Assembly (NCBI GenBank): GCA_036023115.1
Contig: JAYKKT010000073.1
Location: 12,959,001-13,023,000, forward strand
Length of the DNA stretch: 64,000 nucleotides
Source: Brasenia schreberi
Taxonomy: Eukaryota > Streptophyta > Magnoliopsida > Nymphaeales > Cabombaceae
Reading direction: 5' to 3'
Made by a program: the position numbers and the translations under genes
Part shown: piece by piece, positions 32,501 through 44,367 of the stretch
Position numbering within the stretch: position 1 is the stretch's first letter
Layout: the number at the start of each line of letters is the position of its first letter
Notes under the pieces: generated by a model
Told to the model about the DNA's origin: nothing
Databases searched by the model: none
Seen by the model: only the letters and a program-made list of their open reading frames with translations

Positions 32501-34844
32501 AGTTGCTCAATTCTACCTTTGATTTGCATTAGGTTCTATTTCAAAACTACTCTCTTCTCCCGCTACGAGGAATTCCGGACACACTCCACTTCTCATTTTC
32601 ACATCCCTGATCGCTTCCAATTGCTGCTTCCTAATTTGGCAACCTTAATAAAAACTCTTCTGCTATACCAGAAACAAAGCTAAGACATTGTAGGCCAACA
32701 TTGGATGGTCTGGAAGATTCCAGAAGAAGTATGAGAAAGCCATTCAAGTGACTCAGAGATATGAGTTATGACTGTTATGATAGGACGCTGAACCTTTTTG
32801 CATGCTCAGATTTGGCATTATAGATGCTGCATGTTCAAATCGGTTTCCACTCGTATGGCACAACTACTGAGAGATGTAATATTTTATCAGACAAAGCTGT
32901 TCATTACAGATTACAAAATCAAACAGAAGTCTGTGTACCTCCCCGTAGCTTGTATAGCACCATTGTAGAAGAGAGTTTCTCATTGATTCTTGGTCCTGGA
33001 TCAACCTTTCTAATTCTTGCTTCCGGTTCAGTTGTGCTTCTGGACTATATTCAAAATCTCTAGTCTGAATGATAAGAAAATGAAAGTAAAATATAACCAA
33101 TCAGATGCATGCATATATCAATGTTTGGAGACATTTGTGAAATCTGAAGCATAGGTATAAGAAGTTGATGGGATGCTTTTATCAAACTTCATGTAAAAGC
33201 AAGTGATTCCAATTTAAATAGTTATCTCAACAACAAAAAATATGACACCTGAAATCCCTTCTCCCGAGCACTTGTTTTGAAGTTATCAGCAACTCTGCGA
33301 AACAAAATAACTGAATAAAGAGCATATTCGTTGTCCTCGTGCAACTTTTTTGAAGATCTTGGGACCTAAACAAACAGTAGTCTTGTAAATAATACATTAG
33401 CAAGAACGTGGGCAAGGTAAGAACATTATCTCACCACAAAATTAGTCAATGTCTCATAGCTTGTCAACCAGTCCTTCTGAGAATACTTAGGAACAACTGC
33501 AAGAAGCGTCACCAGGTTCTCAGATGCAATAATGTCGTCTGGCTTAACTAAGTCAGACAAGTCACGAACTGCCAAACTGAATGTAGCACCGAAATGTCAA
33601 TATAAGCATCCAAAAGAAATATGCAAAGATTTCAAGAACATAGACGGACTAGACTGCCATAGCGTCATAGCTCAGTAAAACCAGAACATAAATAAACTGA
33701 TTCAACTGCAAGCACAAGAACCAACTTGAAAACATTTTGGATTACCTGCCACTCTGTTTCCTGTTTATCGCATTAAGCTGACTGCGCACATTGTTGTACT
33801 CCGCCACACGAACCTAAGCACAACAGTAAAACCAGGATAAGGCACAAAACAATGAATTAACTACAATGTGCGCAGTCAGCTTGAGATCGAAATAAAAGGC
33901 TATGTACAACACTTGGAACATGGGACAATCAAAGAATAATAACAACAGAAACTTACTTAGTAAGTTACAAAGGAGTCTAGAAAAAATCAGATTGAAAAAA
34001 CACAAGGAATTCAAAAATGCAACTAAACAGAAGGAAGAGTTGTACTCACCTTGAGATCATCTTCTACCCTCGCAATCTGGGTGTGGATGCTGTCAACTAC
34101 CTCCCTGAGAGGCGACATTGTAGGATACTTCGCCTCATCCCACGTAAATCTGCCATTTTTCAACAGCAACAAAAAAAACATCAGCATCCACATATTCCTC
34201 AATCTAAAGCAAATGTATTCCAGATCGACACTCGATAGCCACCTTGTGAGATAAGAATCGACCGGAACTCCATCCACGGTGAGCGCCCCGCCATCAACAC
34301 CCGTCGCCTTCTCCAATTCCTCGATCTGCCGCCTAATCTTGTGCGATACGCCTTCTACGAAGCTGTTTGACTGCGAAATTCACAAAATCACACGCACACA
34401 CTTCCAATTTCGATAAGAATCCAGCCCGAAATAAAGAAAAGAACGAAGATAAAAAAAAGACAGACGCGTAATGCGCCATCGAGGGATCGGACTAGAGATA
34501 CCTTCAAGAGGTCGTCGCTTAGGGAAAGGAGCGAATCCATGGTGCCAACTCTGAGGTCCGGAACGTGGAACTACATAAACCACCGATTCTCAGTTCTGCC
34601 TATGAATTAGAACCTTAAGATTGAATCGAACTCTCACAAAACGAAACTCGATCTAAGAAATGAACGAAGAGGAGAATATCACGGGAAAAAAATAAGGTTT
34701 TGGAATCGACGACGAAACTTTTACCCGGTAGGCAAGGGTGTCGAAGGCATTGCGCGATACTTCGTCCTGGAGACGACTCCAGAGAAGCGACGAGGGGTCT
34801 TGCACGGGAAGAGAGACCACCCAATACCTCGTGGTCGCGGCCAT
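29505..34844 (-). CDS. VHA-C: V-type proton ATPase subunit C (DET3-type)
   Basis: Subunit C of the V1 sector binds both V1 and the peripheral stalk, and controls assembly of the H+ pump of vacuole and trans-Golgi membranes. Eleven exons: 34844-34725, 34570-34502, 34370-34243, 34149-34050, 33813-33746, 33576-33435, 33365-33249, 33064-32939, 30122-30039, 29952-29873 and 29601-29505. They total 1131 nt, or 376 aa, against about 375 in Arabidopsis, and all junctions are GT/AG with continuous phase. Diagnostic stretches are TRYWVVSLPVQD at the start, LTVDGVPVDSYLTR, WDEAKYPTMSPLREVV, PKYSQKDWL, LLQWCYTSYGE, SWMHFCAVRVFAE and HPYVSFTINF before the TGA. No lesion was seen. Intron 8 is 2.8 kb and holds a diverged duplication; the other introns are short. 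This is a single housekeeping gene with no operon-like neighbours. Confidence 0.96.
30563..31093. repeat. duplicated segment, copy A, in VHA-C intron 8
   Basis: It aligns along its length with 31956-32500. Shared phrases include CATCCATCTCTT, ACTCACTTCATAAG, CTGCCTAAACTTCAATGAAA, TTATGCATTATATGTG, TTTCCATGGGCTGGTAGGGG and GAGAAGGTTAGGATGTGA. No open frame or terminal structure was recognised, so it may be a non-coding repeat or a tandemly inserted unknown element. Confidence 0.75.
31956..32500. repeat. duplicated segment, copy B, in VHA-C intron 8
   Basis: Direct-orientation partner of copy A, with scattered substitutions and small indels. The spacer between the copies (31094-31955) carries short pieces of both ends: CAACCATCCATCTCTTGA near 31846 and GAAAAGGCTAATATG near 31792. 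This suggests at least one further partial copy. Confidence 0.75.
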
Positions 34845-35283
34845 TGATCTCAATCGTAGAGAGAGAGAGGACAAGCCCCTTGTTTTCTGCCGTTGGGCGG
34901 TGCCGCGAATTTTAACGGTTCGTGTTCAGTTCGGGTCAGACTCAAGGATGGATGCTCCCTAATCAGATCCTACCTGTAGGTTTGAGTTCGGACCCGCAGA
35001 TGAATCAGGTCCAGTTCGAGTGGACTCAGGGAGAACCAGCCCTGTAAATTTGGGTGGGTGGGTGAACCCTAATCAGGTCGGACACGTATGTCTGAGTTCA
35101 GCTCAAGGACGAGCCAGAGCACGGGTGGTTCGGCAGTGGGATTGCAACTCCGCTGACGAGCGACTCGAGCTTAACTCGGAAAATACTTGAATCCTCAACT
35201 CAACGTTGTGAAGGTCGTGTTGCCTTCGAGCAGAGCTCAAACCGATCATACTTCGTTTAAGAGGCTTACAATCCTAATTGAAC

Positions 35284-35374
<91 letters not shown>

Positions 35375-36002
35375 TAAAATTTATTTATTTATTTACATAA
35401 TAGAGAGAGAGATTGGATCCTATCTACATTAACATATGCAAACTTATGTTTATTCACTGTTTTTTAAAATGATGAGTACAATAAAACATTCTTCATATTT
35501 TTTCATAATTCTTTAAAAAAAATAAAATTACACTAGTACTACTCAAAAGTAATGAAGAACATAAACAAATATGTGTCAGTAGGACCTAATTTTCTTAGGT
35601 ATAAATATTTCTTAAACGCTTATAATTTTTTAACTAATACTCATATCCCCCAAAATTATAAGATTCAATATATAGAAAGAGAGGAGTATAGTGATCCTTT
35701 TAAAGATCTCAATCGTTCAACCCTTAAGTATCGCGTGATATTTTTTGTTTTTGTAATTTGAATTTCAACTAACGATTTTACTAATTGAAGAGTTGAGTTT
35801 TTTTAGAATATTTAAATGTATACAGGAACTAATTTCTCTCTATATTATATATATTGGTTCTTCTATGCCTTTGACAGTATCGCCTTCTTGACTATTTTTA
35901 TTGTTTCAAACATTCTTAAATTTCTAAATGGCAATCCTACCAAATGTAAAATGGAGGCAGGAGTGCACACCATTTCTGCACGAACCATAACCAATTATAT
36001 AT

Positions 36003-36033
<31 letters not shown>

Positions 36034-36235
36034 TTCCCCGCTTGTCTTATGGGGCTTTTCTTTATTTTTAGGGTTTCAACGTTATTTAATTAAAAAACAC
36101 TTTTAAGTCACGGTAAGGTCAGGTTGGGTTGACACGAACCACATTTTCTGTAAGTTAGGGTTGGGGAAGCTTGACCTGGGGGAAAAGGAGGTGGGTTAGG
36201 GTTAACCTGTTTTGACTGGATACTATTGCCATATT
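34845..36235. other. non-coding with AT microsatellite
   Basis: Upstream region of the VHA-C gene. Positions 34920-35160 hold GGTTCG/GGACTC-rich DNA like that at the window start. A pure AT tract runs about 35285-35370 and a GA tract 36002-36032. No gene was recognised. Confidence 0.55.
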
Positions 36236-37777
36236 TAAAGCTTGCTAATTCTCGATTTACAAAAACCTTCAAATTCTGTAGGAGGAGATTTCATAGAAAT
36301 TGACTTAGGAAGTAAACAAAAACCAAAATGTGTTAAGATAGACACATGTCTACATGAGCATGAAAAAGCATAATTCATTGCATTCTTGAAAGCCCACCTT
36401 GACATTTTTGCATGGACATACGAAGACATGCCGGGTCTAGACCCAAAAATCATAGAGCATTGTCTTCTCCTAGATTCAGAGTTAGAACCCATAAAACAAA
36501 AGCTTAGAAAGATCTACCCGAACGTACACTCTCAAGTGAAAGAGGGTTTAGAAAATCTGCTTAAAGCTGATTTTATAAAACCCATTGCATAGTCTGATTG
36601 GCTTTCAAACATTGTTGTAGTTCAAAAATCCAATGAGAAAATTCGAATTTGCATTGATTTCAGAAATCTAAACAAAGTCAGGCCAAAGGATAACTTCCCT
36701 TTGCCAAACATTGATTTGATAGTCGATAGCACTACAAATCATGAAATGTTTTCCTTTATGAATGGCTACTCAAGTTATAATCAAATCAAGTTAGCCCCAA
36801 GAGACCAGGCTAAAACTGCTTTTACCACACCCTAGGGCATGTACTGTTATACAGTCATGCCCTTTGGTTTGAAAAACGTCGGTGCCACATACCAAAGAGA
36901 CATGACTATGATCTTTCACGATCAAATTCATAAGCTCTTAGAAGTGTATGTGGATGATTTCTTGGTGAAATAAAAAACCCGATGCACACACATCAAATCT
37001 TTGCAAAACGTTTTCGAAAGATTGAGGCTTTATAAAGTGAAACTAAACCCTCAAAAGTGCATCTTCGGAGTAAAATCCAGCAAGCTTTTAGGTTTTAAAT
37101 TAAGCCAAAGGGGCATTGAAGTCGACCCCTCTAAGTGTCGAGCCATCATAGATATGCCTCCACCCTCCAATTTAACTCAAATCCGAAGCCTCCAAGGTCA
37201 CCTCCAATCGATTAGAAGGTTTATTTCAAACCTCGCTACAAGATGCAAACCTTTCAACAAGCTTTTGAGAAAATGGGTGAAATTTGTGTGGGACAACGAT
37301 TGTCAAAAAGCTTTCGAAAGATTAAAGGCGTATTTGGTTAATCCTTCGGTTTTAAACCCTCCAAAGCAAGAAAAAACACTTTTACTTTACATTTCTGTGC
37401 ATACGAATGCCTTGGGTGCCTTATTAGCTCAAAATGAGGATGATACTCATAAAGAGTATAACATTTACTATATTTCGAAAACTCTATTGGCTTATGAAAG
37501 AAACTATCAAGCCATGGAGAAGACGTGCTTGGCCTTGGTATGGGCCTACTAGAAATTTCGATATTATTTCCTAGATCATGAGATCTGGATAGTGTCTAGG
37601 CTTTATCCAATCAAGCATTTGCTTGAAAAACCTATCCTCACGGGTAGGCTGGGTAAATGGCAACTCCTCTTGATGGAGTATGATCTGAAATTCCACCATC
37701 AAACCTCCATTAAGGGGCAAGCCCTAGCTGACTATGTGGCTGATTTCCCCTTAGAGGATTTATATCCCACACTATGA
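36236..37777 (+). pseudogene. gypsy reverse transcriptase and RNase H, with stops
   Basis: RT landmarks are DFIKPIA, RICIDFRNLNKVRPKDNFPL, MPFGLKNVGATYQR and the catalytic LEVYVDDFLV near 36940-36965. The RNase H follows with ISKTLLAYERNYQAMEK and the DLKFHHQ..KGQALADYVADF end. The frame is broken by stops at about 36590, 36833, 36972 and 37551. At least the second is a Trp codon (TGG to TAG) when compared with the - strand relative (41820 region). It cannot give an active polyprotein. Confidence 0.85.
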
Positions 37778-37778
37778 A

Positions 37779-39562
37779 ATGCCCGACGAGGACATCTTTC
37801 TAAATAAATTTCAAAACCATATTTTAGCAAATTGTTTAAATGAAAACCAAGTGTGGAAGATGCACTTCGATGGGGCACGAAACCAAAGAGGGGCTGGGGC
37901 AGGAATCATCCTCATATCCCCTAAAAAGGGAGAAATTCTCATCGCCATTAGCCTAGATTTCCAATGTTCCAACAATACAACCGAGTATGAAGCACTCAAG
38001 GCTTGAAAATTTCAAAAACTCTAGGGGCATCATACATTGAAGTCCAAGTGTTAAAAATTTGACAAGTCAAAAATAAAAAACTTCTTTAATACCACGAATT
38101 GGCCACCAAGCTGATCAAGTCGTTCCAATCGTGTACACTCACACACGTAGGAAGAGAGGACAATGGCATAGCTTATGCCCTCTCATCCTTAGGCTCAGCC
38201 CTAAGGGTCGATCCTACCTTGGGAACTCGATCCTTAGAAATATGGCACTCACCCACTCCATCCACTCACGATTTGGAGATTTACCAAAACAACCCAACAT
38301 CTACTGAAAAACCCTGGTTTCAAGACATTAAAGATTTCTTAGAAAATAGAGGATTTTTAGAATTCGCTTCGTCTAAAGACAAAGATTTTATTCGAAAGAT
38401 TTCTACCCGATACATGATTTTGGGAAGGATTCTTTATAAAAAGAGTTTTATTGGCATCTTGTTGAGGTGTGTCAACCTTGAGGAGGCTAGGATGACAATG
38501 CATGAATTCCACGATGGAGAATGTGGAGGGCATGTAAATGCCAACATGATGACAATGAAAATACTTAGAGCTGGTTACTTTTGGTCCACTCTAAAGTAGG
38601 ATTGTCATGACCATGTTAGGAAGTGTCACCCATGTCAAGTGCATGGACACGCCATTCATATTCCGTCATCAACATTGCATTCCGTGGTCAGCCCGTGGCC
38701 ATTCACCATGTGGGCGTTTGATATCATAGAATCAATTTTTCCAAATGCATCAAACGGGCATAGGTTTATCCTAGCAGCCACTGAATACTTTTCCAAATGG
38801 GTTGAAGCTACTTCCCTGACTAATGTCCAGGGGCAACATGTAGTGGCGTTCATTAGGAAAAATATCTTGGCTCGATTTAGAGTTCCAAGAGACCTAGTGT
38901 CTGATAATGGTACCCCCTTCAAAAACAAGAGGATGGTAAAATTATGTAACACGTATGGCATAACTCACCACTTCTCATCGCCCTACTACCCTCAAGGCAA
39001 CGGCCAAGCCGAAGCCATCAACAAGACTCTCATAAGCATTATTGAGAAAACTTTAGAGAAGGGTAGGACGTGGCATGAGAAGTTGGATGAAGCCTTATGG
39101 GTTTATAGGACATCCATCCGAACTCCCACAAATGCCATGCCATTTGAGTTGGTCTATGGCACAAACATCATTCTCTCCATTCATACCAAACTTCATTCAT
39201 TTCATACATGACTTGCACTCGACCTTCCCCTAGAGACGCTTTAGCATGCTAGAATGGCCGAACTTGATTTATTAGATGAAAGAAGGCTCCTTGCCATAGA
39301 TCATGCAGATGCATACCGGCAAAGGATAGCCCGACATTATGAGAAGCATATGAAGGCTCGCCACTTCAAAGTGGGAGACCTTGTGCTAAAAACCATCCAA
39401 TATCGTGGCCCACATCCACTTGGAAAGTGGCGACTCAAGTGGGATGGTCCTTATGTTGTACGTGGAACCACCACGAATAATGCATACTGGTTAGTCGATG
39501 TTGAGGGTAGAAATTTAGCAGACCCTATGAATGCCCAATATTTAAAAAAATACCATGTGTAG
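37779..39562 (+). pseudogene. gypsy archaeal-type RNase H and integrase, with stops
   Basis: The second RNase H shows WKMHFDGARNQRGAGAGIIL and NNTTEYEALKA, then HVGREDNGIAYALSSL. The integrase follows with its zinc-binding part (CVNLEEARMTMHEFHDGECGG) and core: AFDIIESIFP, LVSDNGTPFKNK and SSPYYPQGNGQAEAINK, where the acidic D-D-E residues are present. The tail has KVGDLVLKTI and WDGPYVV, closing at 39562 with a TAG. Stops at about 38004, 38597, 39209 and 39243 interrupt the frame. Confidence 0.85.
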
Positions 39563-40691
39563 GGTCTAAGCTAAATCCTATTACGAAAATATTTTGAGGA
39601 AATCTCCTTTGAAACTTTGTGAGTGAGGATCAAGGTAGATCGTGCAACCCTGAATGAGAGAATCGATGCTTGTGAAAAAGCGGAGTTTTAGAAAACAGAT
39701 GGGTTATATTTCAAAATTCTTCTTCTTACAAAGGAAGGCCTGGTTCAAAATAGCAAGATACTTGCAAGTAGTACGTGCTATTTCTACATAAGTTGATCTA
39801 GGATGAATCGAGTAGATCATTGGGATAAGTCCTTTTCCTTTTCTCTTCTCTTCCCCAAAAGAAAAACTTGGCAAAAAGCAAAAAGGGAAATCCCTACAAA
39901 AGTCTCTTTTCAAAAGAAAGCTGAATTAAAAAGGAAAAATTGTTTCTTCTATGGAAAAGAGGGAACAAAGAAAAAATACTCCCAAAGGGAGACCCTCTAT
40001 GAAAAGAAAGAAAAAAATAGCCAAAAGCTCAAAAGAGTAGTTTTCTGCCTCTTTGCCTCAAACCACGGGACGCTCTAAAAGGGATCATGGTAACTCTTTT
40101 CCCATCCCTGCGACTTATCTCAAGTGAAGAAAGGTTCATTTCAAGGAGTCGTAAAGTAAAATAGGATTTGCTTACTTGAATCTCATTTGTTTGAGAATTA
40201 GACGTTGTTGAGTAAGGCGTAGAAATTTTGAAATGCTACTTGATTTTCTTATAAAACCTCCGCTAGATTAGAAAGGGTTAAGACTCAAGTAAAGGAAAAC
40301 ACGAGAAGCTGAAAATCCTTAGGATTGAAGCTAAAAGGAGTTTTCCTCTCTCAAAATGAATTGAGAAAACCCTCGAACATCGAGCAACATAAGACCAGCT
40401 CATTTGGTGCAGCAGGTCTTTATAAGACTCCCAAGATTCAACCATTAAATTAAGTCTCTAAGAAACCATACTTCCTAGTATGTCATTCCATGTCATTCAC
40501 TCATATATGTATGCATGAACATCTACACAATCCCAATTACGACTAGCACCACATTAGGTAAAGTCTCCTTTGGAAAAAATCCCTCTTACTGGGCACCAAG
40601 GAAAAGTTTTTCTCAAAACTGGGACAATCCCATATTCTCGAGGACGAATCCAAGGAGAAATCAAATAGGGGTGTTGTCTTCTTTGGATAAT

Positions 40692-40707
40692 GCCAAAGAG
40701 GGGCATC
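40692..40707 (+). other. polypurine tract of the + strand gypsy element
   Basis: GCCAAAGAGGGGCATC, a mainly purine run ending directly before the LTR start at 40708. Plus-strand DNA synthesis of gypsy elements is primed from such a tract just upstream of the 3' LTR. This fixes the LTR as the 3' one and the orientation as +. Confidence 0.5.
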
Positions 40708-41693
40708 GGTAAACACCCCAAAAATCAAACAATTTTCCAAAACAAACACCTGGTTTGAAAATCCATTTCAAAGCCAGATTTTGGGTTTTCAAAAACCGAG
40801 GAGTTGCAAAAGCTTTAAACTTCTGTTTAAAAACCCGTTCAAAATAAAAATTTCTCAAACTCGGGCAAAGTCCCAATTTTGTAAAAGCCCAAAAACAAAC
40901 AAGTGGAGCCTGATCAAAAGCAGCCTCAAAAGCAGGTTCAAAAGCCTAGAATGCATCCTGGCCTGATAAAAGCAGGATCAAAAGGCGAAAGGAGAGCCTA
41001 GGCCAGAAGCAGACTTCAAGCCCAGAGCATCAAATGCCAAGCCAATAGCACTCACTCACAATTGAGCCTTTCCGCTCTTAAGATATAAGTAAATTTCAAT
41101 TCTGCAATTTACATTCAAGTCGTGTGAGTTGCTTTCAAGTTCGGGTATTTCCCTCAAGCTACGTGAGTTGCACTTTTAAGTTCAGGTATTTACATTAAAG
41201 TTGTGTGAGTTGCTTTCAATTCAAGCCTAGCTCACATCATCATCAAAACCTAAAAAATATTTGTGCATCCTTGCATTCGCGCGTTTTCAAAGAAACCCCA
41301 AATCCACGCTCAAACACGCTGAAATTAGGCCACTTGTGCACACACATATCTGGCCTAAATAGCTTAAAACTCAAAGACTTGGAATCGTACAACCCCTATA
41401 CATAAAAATTACAAACTTAGGCAAAACTCGAGTTTTCAAAACACTTGTCTCTTTTCCAGAGTCAAAATTGTTTTATCAATGTCTATAAGCGCTTAAACTG
41501 ACCCTTGAGCACCGATTGAAGAAGGTTTAAAGCAAAAAGATCATGCTTGCCCACAATTGCCTTAAAAATATCATATATTTCAAAATCTTCGCTAGCTTGA
41601 GCAAGCTAGCTGGCACGCCCTTAAAAGCGACGTAGATGCCAAAAGGTTCATTTTCGATTTCAAAACCAAAAGTGAAAATTTTCGTTATTTACA
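40708..41693 (+). repeat. 3' LTR of the + strand gypsy element
   Basis: It starts GGTAAACACCCCAAAAATC (the first base of the canonical TG appears mutated to G) and ends CGTTATTTACA. The start matches the outer end of the - strand element's LTR (TGTAAACACCCGAAAATA), so both elements belong to related families. Positions 41113-41220 hold three imperfect copies of a GTGTGAGTTGCTTTCAAGTTC unit. Confidence 0.65.
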
Positions 41694-44176
41694 CACATAT
41701 ACTTCCAAGAGCTCATGGATTTGATCATGAAAGATAGTAGTCATAGCTCTTTGGTATGTGGCATCGGTATTTTTCAAACCAAACGGCATAATCGTGTAAC
41801 AGTATGTGCCCCAAGGTGTAGTAAAAACAGTTTTTGCCTGATCTTTTAGTGCTAACTTAATTTGATTATAACCCGAATAGCCATCCATAAAAGAAAGCAT
41901 CTCATGATTTACAGTGCTATCCACTATCAAATCAATGATTGGTAAAGAAAAATTATCTTTTGGAGTGCTTTGTTCAAATTCTAAAATCAATGCAAATCCG
42001 AATTTTCCCATTGGACTTTTGAACCACAACAATATTTGAAATCCATTATGAGTACGCAATGGGTTTTATAAATCCGGCTTTTAAAAGATCTTTTAAACCC
42101 TCTTTCACTTGTGCGTGTACATCGGTGTGAATCTTTCTAAGCTTTTGCTTTATGGGTTTGACATTTGGTTCTAGGGGTAGACGATGCTCCACTATCATTA
42201 GGTCTAAATCCGGCATGTATTCATAGGTCCATGCAAACACATCTACATATGACTTGAGAAATGCAATGAATGACATCTTTTAATGCTCATGCAAATATGC
42301 ACCTATTTTAATATGCTTGGGATGAGACTCACTCCCTAGGTTTACTTCCACAAAATCTCCTTCTACGAAATTTGAAGGTCTTTCTAAGCCAAGGATTTTA
42401 TGGAACTCGAGAAGCTCGGAGGCTTGATCTTCCTCCTTGCTTTGATCACTCTCGAGTAATTTGGGTTTCATGGAAGTGCTAGGCAAAGCACACGGTTTTG
42501 GGATATTTTCGACTTTCAAATAACTAGAGCTTTTCACAAAGACAATGTTTTTATTTTTTTCGAGATTTTTGATTTTTTTGGGTTTTTCGAAATTGATTTT
42601 GGGAGATGGAATGTACAAAAACTTGTTTTTGGTATTTTCAAGCTTTTCAAATTTTTTGGCTTTTTGTAAACACAAGGAAGGAACAAAAACCACATTCTTT
42701 TTGGAATTTTCAATTTTTTTGATTTTTTTGGCTTTTTGCAAAGAAATGGAAGGAGGGAAAATACAAATCACATTCTTTTTGGTATTTTCAAAATTTTCTA
42801 TTGTTTTTGGGTTTTGGGAATTTTCTAAATATTTTTGGATTTTGCAAATTTTTTATTTTTTTGGGTTTTCAGATGTAGTGGGGTCTTCCATCAAACCTAC
42901 AAAGAAAACACCATGAATTAGGATCTAAATAAGAGTTCTAAGTCATAGGTTTCGGTGTTAGAAGGTTTTAAGGCACCCTTGACCCAAGTGGTCGTGGGTA
43001 GAGGTTCGGGTGGTATGAATGGGTCGTAGCCTATCCCATATCGGTTTGGGTTTGGGTTTGACACTATGGGTTCCAGACGACCTTGGTTTTGTCTCCCTAG
43101 GCCTTGATAAGGCATGTAATCCATGTTCAACATCATGTTCCAAGGCTTCTTCAATTTTGAAAACGTTTTATAAAGGGGATGGCCTTGGAACTTGGTGTCG
43201 TCCAAGTCATGCTCAAACATTTTTATGGACTTGGGAAGGGTTTTGGCTAGGTTTGAGATGGTCTTGAGTGGGCTAGCCTTGGGCGGCCCTTTTATGTACA
43301 TGACACATTTTGGTTTTAGGATGAGTTTGGGATGGTCGACCAATGGTTCACCTAGGTTCGACTCATGGGTTTGGTGACTTGATAGACATGGGAAATTTTG
43401 AATTCCCTGAAGCTGGGGGTGATTCTCTCCTAGAATTACCATAACTTGATTTTGGAGGGGTATTTTCGTGTACTTATGGAAGGTTGATGGCATAACCCGC
43501 AAGCTGTGTATCCATACCTTCCTAGGAGCAGGTTATAATGGGGGTGTATGTCTAATATATGAAACACCCCGGAATGATTTATACCCCCTACTTCTATGGG
43601 TAATTATATGGCTCCTAAAAGTTTAGATGTGTTTCCATCGTATCCTGTGATCACGATAGAACTCGGGTTTAGGGAGGTTAAGGTGACTCTTATTTTGTAA
43701 GCTATGTGTAGTGGAAGTATATTCAGACCTCCTCCCCCATTAATCAAACACTTATCTAGAGGATGGTGATTCAATACCACCTCTATATGCAAGGCTTGAT
43801 TATGGTTTTGGTAGGGTCGTTCTAGTTCATCTTCCGAGAACACAATGAGGGCCTTGGCACAAATGGGTGAAACTAGGAAGGAGAGGGACTAAGAGGTTAT
43901 GGTTGAGTTAACCTTGGCCTTTTCTAAGATCTTTTCTAAAACTTGTCTATGCCTAGGAGATGTTTGGATAAGTTCTAGGATAGACATATTTATAAGAATC
44001 TTAGCAAGGTGATTTTTAAAATCATATGGGGTTAACACATTGTTTTTACCCATGAGATGCGATGCTTTGGGAATGCATGATTTTGAAGGGCCGGAAACAA
44101 CGACCACTTCCTTGCTAGCATCTTTTGCTAAGTGTGGGGGTTGGTATATCCTTCCGGACCTAGTGACTTCATCCAC
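41694..44176 (-). pseudogene. gypsy protease, G-patch and partial reverse transcriptase
   Basis: The protease-like block (43843-43604) has CLINGGGGLNILPLHIAYKI, where families normally have an Asp in D-G/S-G; here it reads Asn. A G-patch-like segment (43150-43030) with YMPYQGLGRQNQGRL and NRYGIGYDP is typical of Tat elements. Between 42880 and 42540 three imperfect lysine-rich repeats (KAKKIKKIEN-like, about 84 bp each) occur. The RT starts in DVFAWTYEYMPDLD (42250) and reaches MPFGLKNTDATYQRAM, stopping after LLEVYV. Its unbroken part retains PWGTYCYT, where the + strand copy has a stop. Confidence 0.8.
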
Positions 44177-44367
44177 ACCCTTCCTATGACTCGTTCCTAG
44201 GTGGGCTCTAGTTTGATGCTTTGGAGCACCTCGAATTTCTAATAAGGCTCCAGCCGGGGGTGGGACTCTAAGCGCTCCCTAGATTACTACTTGTTTGGCT
44301 TTTTTTATTACAAGCAGTTATGTGTGACAAGTAGTGCGACTCGAATGTCATGCATGTTCCAAACTAT

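Larger units (their letters stand above)
36236..41693 (+). mobile_element. Tat-type Ty3/gypsy retrotransposon, 5' truncated
   Basis: In order: RT, RNase H, a second archaeal-type RNase H, integrase with C-terminal tail, a 1.1-kb spacer, a polypurine tract and a 3' LTR. The dual RNase H is the hallmark of the Tat (Ogre/Retand) lineage. Gag, protease and 5' LTR are absent. The left border at about 36236 falls in the protease-RT linker, as seen by comparison with the - strand relative at 42.4 kb. The right end meets that relative inside its RT motif. Confidence 0.85.
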
